In this document: one piece after another, positions 1-5,142 of the stretch | Layout: the number at the start of each line of letters is the position of its first letter | Numbering within the stretch: position 1 is the stretch's first letter | The notes under the pieces: model-generated | Database searches by the model: none | Told to the model about the DNA's origin: nothing | What the model saw: the letters and a program-made list of their open reading frames with translations, nothing else | Position numbers and translations under genes: made by a program | Source: Flavimaricola sp. | GTDB lineage: Bacteria; Pseudomonadota; Alphaproteobacteria; Rhodobacterales; Rhodobacteraceae | Assembly (NCBI GenBank): GCA_023300365.1 | Contig: JALZWD010000080.1 | Location: 1 to 5,142 of the forward strand | Length of the DNA: 5,142 nucleotides | Reading direction: 5' to 3'

Positions 1-2
1 CT

Positions 3-1466
3 GCCGAAACCAACGACGTTGTGTTCTTGTTTGATGGTCCCATTCTCCACGACGCGACCAAGGCTGCACACCTCATGATTGAGGGCCTTCCCAATCCAAA
101 ACCCGGCAAAGCGGAAATTGGTGCCTTCTTGGGCCACCGTTTTCCCGGCCTCCAAAAACAACTGTCCCATGATGGCGCAACGTTCCAAACGCTTCCCGCC
201 GCAGACACGCCCGCAACAACCGCCAAGATCGACAAAATTGGGGAAACCCTGCGCCTGACAATTCATCTCAATGATGCGGACGAAATCGCGGTTCACCCGT
301 TGGCAATGTCTGCGATGCGTGATGAGCTTTCCGCCCTCCGGCATATCGGCGAGACGTCGCCCCAACTCATTTGGAAACTCGGTGCAAATGATGCAGTTGT
401 TTGGGCAAACGCCGCATATCTTTCGCTTGTTGATCAAATTGAAAAACCAGCCCCCGGTCTCAAATCCGATTGGCCACCTATCCGCTTGTTTTCCGATCTT
501 AAGATCGACGCCACACTGCCAAACCAACGGGCAAATGTGTTTAACCCAAGCACGCAGACACAAGAATGGTATGATATCACCTCAAGCCCCTGCCAAGGCG
601 GCAGCATCTTGTTTGCAAACTGCGCCAGTGCAATCGTTAAGGCTGATGAGCAAAGCAAGGTCTTTGTCCAAACCCTCACAAAGACCTTTGCAGAATTATC
701 CACCGGATTGGCCATCTTTGATCGCTCACGGCGGTTGGTCATGTTCAATCCCACCCTAATTGAGATGACACAACTGCCCATTTCTTTCCTAAGCGGCCAG
801 CCGGTTTTTCGCGCCGTCCTTGATCGCTTGCGCGATGGCGGCATGCTGCCCGAACCCAAAAACTATTCAACGTGGCGCGCCGAAGTTGCTGCTCTTGAGG
901 TCGAGGCCGAAAATGGCACCTATAGTGAAATTTGGACAATGCCCGGTGGCCAAACTTACCGTGTCACAGGACGTCCCCACCCAAACGGCGCACTTGCGTT
1001 TTTGATCGATGACATCAGCGCAGAAATAACCCGCACCAGAACCTTTCGATCCGAACGCGAGATCACCCAAGGCGTCGTCGATGCGCTCGACGAAGCAATT
1101 GCCGTCTTTTCCCGGACCGGAGCGCTCATCATGTCGAATGCGCAATATGACGAAGACTGGTCTGAAAAAGACCCTAAGGCCGGATCAAATTTGACAGCCG
1201 AGCTTGCATTTTGGCAAAAGACATCGGTGCCAAACCCCGTATGGACATCAATCCATACCTGCATCACCGCCACAACAAACCGCCGCCCCACAACTGAAAC
1301 TATTCGGTTGCCCGACGGGCGTTCGGTCTCTTGCCGGGTCGCCCCACTTGTCGGTGGCGCAAGCCTCATAGGTTTTCGCTACGACGCGGTGGCCCAGCCG
1401 CCCGGTGAAGTCGACGCGGTGCACCAAAACCTAAAACGCGATCTCGAGGTCTCCGAGTCCCGCTAA
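3..1466 (+). CDS. PAS-domain regulatory protein, 5'-partial, no kinase domain
   Basis: The frame is open from the first full codon at base 3 and has no upstream stop, so the true start lies left of the window; the GTG at 21 is only the first in-window start codon. Counting residues from that GTG, there is a variable N-terminal region (1-94), a first PAS-like domain (about 95-200, with LIWKLGANDAVVWANAAYL), a clearer PAS_7-type domain (about 215-335, with GLAIFDRSRRLVMFNP) and a third degenerate PAS-like domain (about 348-455, with DALDEAIAVFSRTGALIMSN). PAS domains sense ligands, redox state or partner proteins. The architecture resembles the sensory half of DivL/PAS histidine kinases, but the protein stops 26 residues after the last PAS domain and shows no phosphoacceptor helix or HATPase motifs. 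Whether orthologues also stop here I cannot tell. A membrane anchor upstream of the window is possible but not visible. The gene lies 49 bases before tsaE. The family call is firm; the signalling role is inferred. Confidence 0.85.
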   Translation, partial: AETNDVVFLFDGPILHDATKAAHLMIEGLPNPKPGKAEIGAFLGHRFPGLQKQLSHDGATFQTLPAADTPATTAKIDKIGETLRLTIHLNDADEIAVHPLAMSAMRDELSALRHIGETSPQLIWKLGANDAVVWANAAYLSLVDQIEKPAPGLKSDWPPIRLFSDLKIDATLPNQRANVFNPSTQTQEWYDITSSPCQGGSILFANCASAIVKADEQSKVFVQTLTKTFAELSTGLAIFDRSRRLVMFNPTLIEMTQLPISFLSGQPVFRAVLDRLRDGGMLPEPKNYSTWRAEVAALEVEAENGTYSEIWTMPGGQTYRVTGRPHPNGALAFLIDDISAEITRTRTFRSEREITQGVVDALDEAIAVFSRTGALIMSNAQYDEDWSEKDPKAGSNLTAELAFWQKTSVPNPVWTSIHTCITATTNRRPTTETIRLPDGRSVSCRVAPLVGGASLIGFRYDAVAQPPGEVDAVHQNLKRDLEVSESR

Positions 1467-1489
1467 AACTCAGTTTGGCCTTGCGGGCG

Positions 1490-1513
1490 CTGGCAGCACA
1501 TCTACTTTGCCAG
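1490..1513. other. Short inverted repeat in front of tsaE
   Basis: CTGGCA (1490-1495) and TGCCAG (1508-1513) form a perfect 6-bp inverted repeat with a 12-base loop, ending two bases before the tsaE ATG at 1516. As RNA it would cover the place where a ribosome binding site is expected, and no clear Shine-Dalgarno sequence is visible there. It could reduce tsaE initiation, but a repeat this short can easily occur by chance. It has no U-tract and is not a terminator. Confidence 0.25.
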
Positions 1514-1515
1514 TC

Positions 1516-1983
1516 ATGTCACCTGATCGCTACAAATTTGTCCTGTCGTCCGAGAGCAAAACCATGGACTTGGCCTCCCATTGTGCCGGACAAGCCGCGC
1601 CAGGCGATACCTTCCTGCTTGCGGGCGATATCGGTTCAGGAAAATCAACATTCGCCCGCGCCTTCATCCGCGCGCGCCTTGCCTCACCGCACGAGGACGT
1701 GCCCTCTCCAACTTTCACCGTCGTCCAAACCTACGATCATCCCAGCGGCGATATCTGGCATTGCGACCTTTACCGGCTTTCGGCCCCTTCCGAAGTCATC
1801 GAACTGGGATTAGAAGACGCGTTTTCAGACGCCATTTGTCTTGTCGAATGGCCTGATCGCTTGGCCGACCTTCGCCCAGATGGGGCCATCACAATCGAGA
1901 TGCAAGCAACGCCCTCGCATCACCTGTTCGTGGCACAAGGACCAAACGAACGACTTGCACGATTGTTTGATGGATATGCATGA
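1516..1983 (+). CDS. tsaE: TsaE, ATPase of the tRNA t6A37 threonylcarbamoyl transfer complex
   Basis: TsaE (formerly YjeE) is a small cytoplasmic P-loop ATPase that works with TsaB and TsaD to place threonylcarbamoyl on adenosine 37 of tRNAs reading ANN codons. The 155-residue product has the usual family length. It carries Walker A GDIGSGKST at 37-45, the family signature VPSPTF at 62-67, the conserved DLYRL at 84-88, GLEDAF at 98-103 and the EWPD motif at 111-114, in the expected order. I chose ATG 1516. An in-frame TTG at 1507 would add three residues and is less likely. No strong Shine-Dalgarno sequence precedes either start, and a short inverted repeat sits at that site. The stop codon overlaps the start of the downstream kinase gene, suggesting coupled translation. 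Identification is secure; inclusion in one operon with the downstream genes is inferred from the overlaps. Confidence 0.96.
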   Translation: MSPDRYKFVLSSESKTMDLASHCAGQAAPGDTFLLAGDIGSGKSTFARAFIRARLASPHEDVPSPTFTVVQTYDHPSGDIWHCDLYRLSAPSEVIELGLEDAFSDAICLVEWPDRLADLRPDGAITIEMQATPSHHLFVAQGPNERLARLFDGYA

Positions 1984-2932
1984 TCCGTTCCTAAACTTGG
2001 CTAAAATGGGGTTCGGAAATTGGGCCCAAACGCCGCTCAAGGGTGATGCCTCATCGCGCCGGTTTATTCGGCTTGCCTACGGTACCGGGCAAACCGCAAT
2101 CGCGATGCACACACCCGGCGATCTCATCCAAAGCCAAAACGCGTTTGAAATGCTCACCAACCATCTGCGGGCACAAGGGCTCAGCGCCCCAGAAATTTTC
2201 GCGCAAGACATGGATGCAGGCCTGATGGTTCTCGAGGATCTTGGGCCAACCGATCTTGCAACTCATATCGCGCAGCACCCCGACCAAGAAATAACTCTCA
2301 ACCAAGCAGCCATCGATATCATCGCCGCCTTGCACGCAAAACCCGCGCCCGCCACCCTCAAGGCACTCACCGCGGATGTCGCAATCGAGATGCTCGACCC
2401 GTTTTTTGAGTTTTATGCCGCCGACCTATCCGCCACCAAACAGCAGGCCATAACACAGGCATTTCACCCCCTCTTGGCCTCAACCCTCCAAATTCCAATG
2501 TCGCTCGCACTGCGCGACTATCACGCAGAAAACCTTATCTGGAGAGACGCCAAAACCGGCCTCGACCGCATCGGTGTGCTGGATTTCCAAGACGCGATCT
2601 TGGCCCCATCAGAATACGATTTGGCCTCGTTGTTGCGGGATGCGCGGCGCGATGTCTGCGAGGCAATCTACCGCGATGGCGTCACCTATTTCGCGCATAA
2701 AACCGGACAACACCAAGACACGGTACACCAACGCTGCGCCGTGCTGGGTGTACAACGAAACTTGCGGATCCTTGGCATCTTTGCCCGGCTTGCAAAACGC
2801 GATGGCAAACCCGGATATTTGGATTTTATCCCCCGCGTCAAAAATTACATCTTCGCCGACCTCACGCATCCAACGCTGTCACCCCTAGCCAAGGTGCTGC
2901 ACCCAATTTTGCACGAGACACCCAATGCCTAA
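1976..2932 (+). CDS. amgK: AmgK-like aminoglycoside-phosphotransferase-family sugar kinase (MurNAc/GlcNAc 1-kinase)
   Basis: This is a cytoplasmic kinase of the APH/choline-kinase fold. Counting from ATG 1976 (318 residues), the N-terminal nucleotide-binding loop is GDASSRRF at 23-30. The catalytic loop is LRDYHAENLIW, with catalytic Asp181 and metal-binding Asn186. The DFG-like metal site is VLDFQDA, with Asp203. In AmgK, ATP phosphorylates the anomeric carbon of MurNAc or GlcNAc, bypassing de novo synthesis during wall recycling. That substrate is inferred mainly from the directly adjoining MurU-like gene; fold and motifs alone would also fit other small-molecule kinases. ATG 1976 gives an 8-base overlap with tsaE, the same as at the next two junctions. 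ATG 1970 (two extra residues, 14-base overlap) is a real alternative and neither has a strong ribosome binding site. The 8-base overlap with the next gene supports co-translation. The kinase fold is certain, the exact substrate fairly likely. Confidence 0.85.
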   Translation: MHDPFLNLAKMGFGNWAQTPLKGDASSRRFIRLAYGTGQTAIAMHTPGDLIQSQNAFEMLTNHLRAQGLSAPEIFAQDMDAGLMVLEDLGPTDLATHIAQHPDQEITLNQAAIDIIAALHAKPAPATLKALTADVAIEMLDPFFEFYAADLSATKQQAITQAFHPLLASTLQIPMSLALRDYHAENLIWRDAKTGLDRIGVLDFQDAILAPSEYDLASLLRDARRDVCEAIYRDGVTYFAHKTGQHQDTVHQRCAVLGVQRNLRILGIFARLAKRDGKPGYLDFIPRVKNYIFADLTHPTLSPLAKVLHPILHETPNA

Positions 2933-3614
2933 CCCAACAAGCATCATGATCTTTGCCGCCGGAAAAGGCACGCGCATGTTGCCGCTTACCCAACATCAAC
3001 CCAAGCCTCTGATCGCCGTAGAGGGCAAAGCGCTTTTGGATCACGCGATGGACCTGATCCCCCCCTTGGGCCCGATGCGGCGGGTGGTTAATCTCCACTA
3101 TAAATCCGCAATGATCCGCAACCACCTCAGTGGACAAGACATCCAATTCTCGGACGAAACCGACCAGCTTCTCGAAACTGGCGGGGGCCTGCGCCACGCC
3201 CTCCCACTGCTTGGAACCGATCCGGTCTTTACCCTAAACACCGATGCCGTTTGGCGCGGTGCCAATCCACTACAGCAGCTCGCCAAAGCGTGGGATCCAA
3301 CCCAGATGGACGCTCTACTGCTGCTGATCAAACAAGAAAACGCCATAGGGCACTCTGGCCAAGGCGACTTCGTGGTGGACCAAAACGGCCGTCTTTCCCG
3401 TGGGCCCGGGCATATTTATTCTGGCGCACAAATCATCAAGACCGACGGGCTAGCGGACATCACTGACACGGTCTTTTCCCTCAATCTTCTGTGGGACAAG
3501 ATGCTCAAAAACACGCGACTATTTGGCTTGGTCTCCGATACATCTTGGTGTGATGTAGGCAAGCCTTCCAGCCTTCCTTTGGCATCTGCAATGCTTGGAA
3601 AACCACATGTTTGA
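2925..3614 (+). CDS. murU: MurU-like sugar-1-phosphate nucleotidyltransferase
   Basis: This 229-residue protein has the size and motifs of the N-acetylmuramate-1-phosphate uridylyltransferase family. The nucleotide-binding signature FAAGKGTRMLPLT spans residues 10-22 and is followed by PKPL at 26-29, whose Lys27 is the conserved lysine. LLETGGGL at 82-89 is the sugar/base-binding loop, LNTDAVW around 104-110 supplies metal-binding Asp107, and WCDVGKP near 208-214 contains the second metal-binding Asp210. In MurU the reaction is MurNAc-1-phosphate plus UTP giving UDP-MurNAc and pyrophosphate, which feeds peptidoglycan synthesis without the fosfomycin-sensitive MurA step. The kinase upstream would supply the sugar-1-phosphate. 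The pair is known from Pseudomonas and the arrangement here is the same, but specificity for MurNAc over other sugars is inferred. There is no C-terminal acyltransferase repeat domain, which argues against GlmU. The start ATG overlaps the kinase stop by 8 bases. Confidence 0.86.
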   Translation: MPNPTSIMIFAAGKGTRMLPLTQHQPKPLIAVEGKALLDHAMDLIPPLGPMRRVVNLHYKSAMIRNHLSGQDIQFSDETDQLLETGGGLRHALPLLGTDPVFTLNTDAVWRGANPLQQLAKAWDPTQMDALLLLIKQENAIGHSGQGDFVVDQNGRLSRGPGHIYSGAQIIKTDGLADITDTVFSLNLLWDKMLKNTRLFGLVSDTSWCDVGKPSSLPLASAMLGKPHV

Positions 3615-5142
3615 TCCCTCCGATCATCCCCGCATCTTTGGCCTCCCCGCAGGCATTGATTTTGCAACCAGCGTTACGCACGGGCTGATGTCGCGCTTGG
3701 ATGACACCACGCCCGAGGCATTGGGCCGCGTCACAATCTACGTCAACACGCGCCGCATGCAGCGCCGTATCCGTACGGTTTTTGACCAAGGCCCTGCGCG
3801 GATTTTGCCCAAGGTGCGCCTCATCACCGACCTCGCGCTTGATCCCATAAGCAGCACCCTGCCCCCGCCCGCGTCACCCCTGCGTCGACGGCTCGAACTG
3901 TCTCAATTGGTTGCGGCCCTCCTCGACCAAGAACACGAGCTCGCGCCACGCTCTGCCCTTTTTGATCTCGCCGACAGCCTCGCGGCACTCATCGACGAAA
4001 TGCAGGGCGAAGGGGTTACACCCGATGTCATCAAGGCTCTCGATGTTACAGATTTGTCCGGCCATTGGGAACGATCCCTCAAATTCATCCAACTCATCCA
4101 AACCTATTTTGACCCCGACCAAACCGCGCCCGACCGCGAGGCCCGCCAGCGCCAAGTGATCGAGGCATTGATCGAAAATTGGCGCGCAACGCCCCCCACT
4201 GACCCGATCATTGTCGCGGGCTCTACCGGGTCTCGTGGGGCCACGGGCCTGCTTCTCGCCGCCGTTGCCCGCCTTCCTCAGGGGGCCGTGATCCTGCCGG
4301 GCTTTGATTTCGATTTACCGGCCTCTGTTTGGTCAACTCTGGCCGATCCACTTACCGCAGAAGACCACCCCCAAGCGCGGTTTGAACGGCTAACGACCAC
4401 CCTTGGCATGGATCCTAAATCCATCCCCGCATGGCACGATGCGCCCGCACCAAACCCCGCGCGCAACGCCCTTGTCTCGCTGGCACTGCGCCCGGCACCC
4501 GTCACCGATCAATGGCGCAAAGACGGCCCCGATCTTGGCCCGCTCGACATCGCAACCAAAGGTCTCACCCTCCTTGAGGCGCCTTCCCCAAGACTTGAGG
4601 CCGAAGCAATCGCCCTGCGCCTTCGTCAGGCGGCTGACGAGGGGATCACCGCCGCCCTCATAACGCCCGACAGGATGCTGACGCGGCAGGTGGCCGCGGC
4701 CCTTGATCGTTGGCACATCACCCCCGACGATAGCGCGGGCATGCCGTTGCCGCTTTCGCCACCGGGGCGCCTCTTGCGCCAAACGGCCGCCCTGATGGGC
4801 GCCACCTTAACGGCCGAGGCATTGCTCAGCTTGCTGAAACATCCGCTGTGCCATTCAACCGATGGCCGCAACAACCACCTGCGCTGGACCCACGATCTTG
4901 AATTTTGGAATAAACTCAAAAACCTGACGCTTACCACCAAAGAGATTCGTAAGATTGGATTCCCCCTTTCTGAGGCCCTGATTACCAGGGGTCGCCATAT
5001 TTCCAAAGGTACTATTCAGTGCGCTTTATATGCGATGGAACACGGTGTAGCTATGAATATTGCCGGGGGTACCCACCACTCTTTTACCAACCGTGGAGAA
5101 GGTTTTTGTATTCTGAATGATTTTGCAATTACAGCAAATTAT
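3607..5142 (+). CDS. addB: Chimeric open frame: AddB N-terminal half (alpha type) joined in frame to a histone-deacetylase-family fragment
   Basis: The frame starts at ATG 3607, overlapping the murU stop by 8 bases with a weak GGA about 9 bases upstream, and stays open for 512 codons to the window edge. Residues 1 to about 432 match alphaproteobacterial AddB, the helicase-like/nuclease partner of AddA in double-strand-break end resection. Cues are the start with RIFGLPAGIDF (9-19), NTRRMQRRI (47-55), the conserved AGSTGSRGAT (204-213) followed by GAVILPG, the stretch LEAEAIALRLR near 328-338, and HLRWTHDLE at 424-432. No Walker A was seen, as I expect for alpha-type AddB. AddB is normally near 1,000 residues, so the second half, including the C-terminal nuclease domain and its iron-sulphur cysteines, is missing. 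From about residue 433 the frame instead encodes deacetylase sequence. The AddB identification is solid; the fusion is probably an artefact or rearrangement rather than a working protein. Confidence 0.88.
   Translation, partial: MFDPSDHPRIFGLPAGIDFATSVTHGLMSRLDDTTPEALGRVTIYVNTRRMQRRIRTVFDQGPARILPKVRLITDLALDPISSTLPPPASPLRRRLELSQLVAALLDQEHELAPRSALFDLADSLAALIDEMQGEGVTPDVIKALDVTDLSGHWERSLKFIQLIQTYFDPDQTAPDREARQRQVIEALIENWRATPPTDPIIVAGSTGSRGATGLLLAAVARLPQGAVILPGFDFDLPASVWSTLADPLTAEDHPQARFERLTTTLGMDPKSIPAWHDAPAPNPARNALVSLALRPAPVTDQWRKDGPDLGPLDIATKGLTLLEAPSPRLEAEAIALRLRQAADEGITAALITPDRMLTRQVAAALDRWHITPDDSAGMPLPLSPPGRLLRQTAALMGATLTAEALLSLLKHPLCHSTDGRNNHLRWTHDLEFWNKLKNLTLTTKEIRKIGFPLSEALITRGRHISKGTIQCALYAMEHGVAMNIAGGTHHSFTNRGEGFCILNDFAITANY
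4894..4910. other. Probable chimeric junction between addB and a foreign deacetylase gene
   Basis: AddB similarity ends after HLRWTHDLE (Glu codon at 4900-4902) and deacetylase similarity begins at FWNKLKN, so the breakpoint lies within about 15 bases. The sequence here, CTTGAATTTTGGAATAAA, is AT-rich compared with what precedes it and could be a short match shared by two genomes. No insertion-sequence end, target duplication or long repeat is visible at this point. A false assembly join or a micro-homology recombination would both look like this. Confidence 0.75.
4897..5142 (+). CDS. Histone deacetylase family protein, internal fragment (partial at both ends)
   Basis: The last roughly 80 codons of the open frame encode an arginase/deacetylase-fold segment. 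It begins near FWNKLKNLTLT and continues with KEIRKIGFPLSEALI. The diagnostic stretch is NIAGGTHHSF, whose His490-His491 pair (numbered from ATG 3607) corresponds to the catalytic histidine dyad. GEGFCILND follows at about 498-505, matching the GFCYVND element of class I enzymes. These zinc enzymes remove acetyl groups from lysines or small amines, and their zinc ligands (Asp, His, Asp) lie further downstream, beyond this window. Wording such as GGTHH..T.RGEGFC..ND is what I recall from homologues in Bacteroidetes and other bacteria. GC by hand count is 68 of 162 bases over 4981-5142, against 43 of 60 over 4741-4800. The fragment has no start codon of its own at the junction and runs off the right edge. 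Family call is strong, taxonomic source inferred. Confidence 0.85.

Noticed and set aside
271..759. 162-codon plus-strand open frame inside the PAS gene
   Set aside because: It lies wholly within the PAS gene in another frame, has no family motif and shows arbitrary composition; it is a shadow frame.
434..1369. Minus-strand open frames opposite the PAS gene (about 92-141 codons)
   Set aside because: These are antisense shadows caused by GC-rich codon structure, with no motifs and no ribosome binding sites.
1449..1480. Possible terminator after the PAS gene
   Set aside because: The only pairing (CTCG...CGAG around 1443-1457) is 4-5 bp, lies inside the coding sequence and has no following T-run.
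1435..1515. Possible frameshifted remnant of a kinase domain between the PAS gene and tsaE
   Set aside because: The tsaE frame is open back to about 1435, but its translation shows no H-box, N-box or G-box motifs and is far too short for a kinase domain.
1475..1813. 112-codon plus-strand frame starting just after the PAS gene stop
   Set aside because: It overlaps most of tsaE in a different frame and encodes an Arg/Pro/Ser-rich product without motifs; tsaE is certain.
4390..4782. 130-codon minus-strand open frame opposite addB
   Set aside because: It is antisense to well-supported AddB coding sequence in a GC-rich stretch, has no recognisable domain and has a low-complexity Arg/Gly-rich product.
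3607..5142. Genuine new AddB-deacetylase fusion system
   Set aside because: Both partners are incomplete and the composition changes sharply at the join. Staying in frame has about a one-in-three chance for any join, so I do not present it as a real system without read-level support.

Overview
The window looks like a piece of an alphaproteobacterial genome, most likely Rhodobacterales/Roseobacter-like. I base this on the protein families, the moderately high GC with C-rich codons, and the gene order: a PAS-domain regulator, tsaE, a MurNAc/GlcNAc-kinase-like phosphotransferase, a MurU-like nucleotidyltransferase, then alpha-type addB. The order is recalled from this lineage and was not searched. 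All genes are on the plus strand and packed head to tail. The only real intergenic gap is 49 bases (1467-1515), and no stretch over 300 bases lacks a gene.

Layout: bases 3-1466 hold the C-terminal part of a PAS-repeat protein whose frame runs off the left edge. It ends without a histidine-kinase ATPase domain. Bases 1516-1983 encode TsaE, the ATPase of the tRNA threonylcarbamoyladenosine (t6A) machinery. Bases 1976-2932 encode an AmgK-like sugar kinase and 2925-3614 a MurU-like sugar-1-phosphate nucleotidyltransferase, which together suggest peptidoglycan amino-sugar recycling. From 3607 the frame encodes the N-terminal half of AddB, a subunit of the AddAB recombination helicase-nuclease. The tsaE/kinase, kinase/nucleotidyltransferase and nucleotidyltransferase/addB junctions each overlap by 8 bases, so these four genes are probably one translationally coupled operon.

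The most striking point is near the right edge. At about 4897-4906 the AddB similarity stops and the same open frame continues to the window end as a histone-deacetylase-family (arginase/deacetylase fold) fragment, with the GGTHH and GEGFC..ND signatures. Base composition drops sharply there, and the fragment resembles homologues from Bacteroidetes-type bacteria rather than the alphaproteobacterial host. The likeliest explanation is a chimeric join, either an assembly artefact between two genomes or a recent rearrangement, that happens to stay in frame. A functional AddB-deacetylase fusion is much less likely, because AddB is cut before its nuclease domain and the deacetylase lacks its N-terminus.

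I saw no tRNA, rRNA, CRISPR array, insertion sequence, phage gene or convincing terminator. Apart from the junction the region is ordinary core-genome content, and I do not see an undescribed defence or mobile system.
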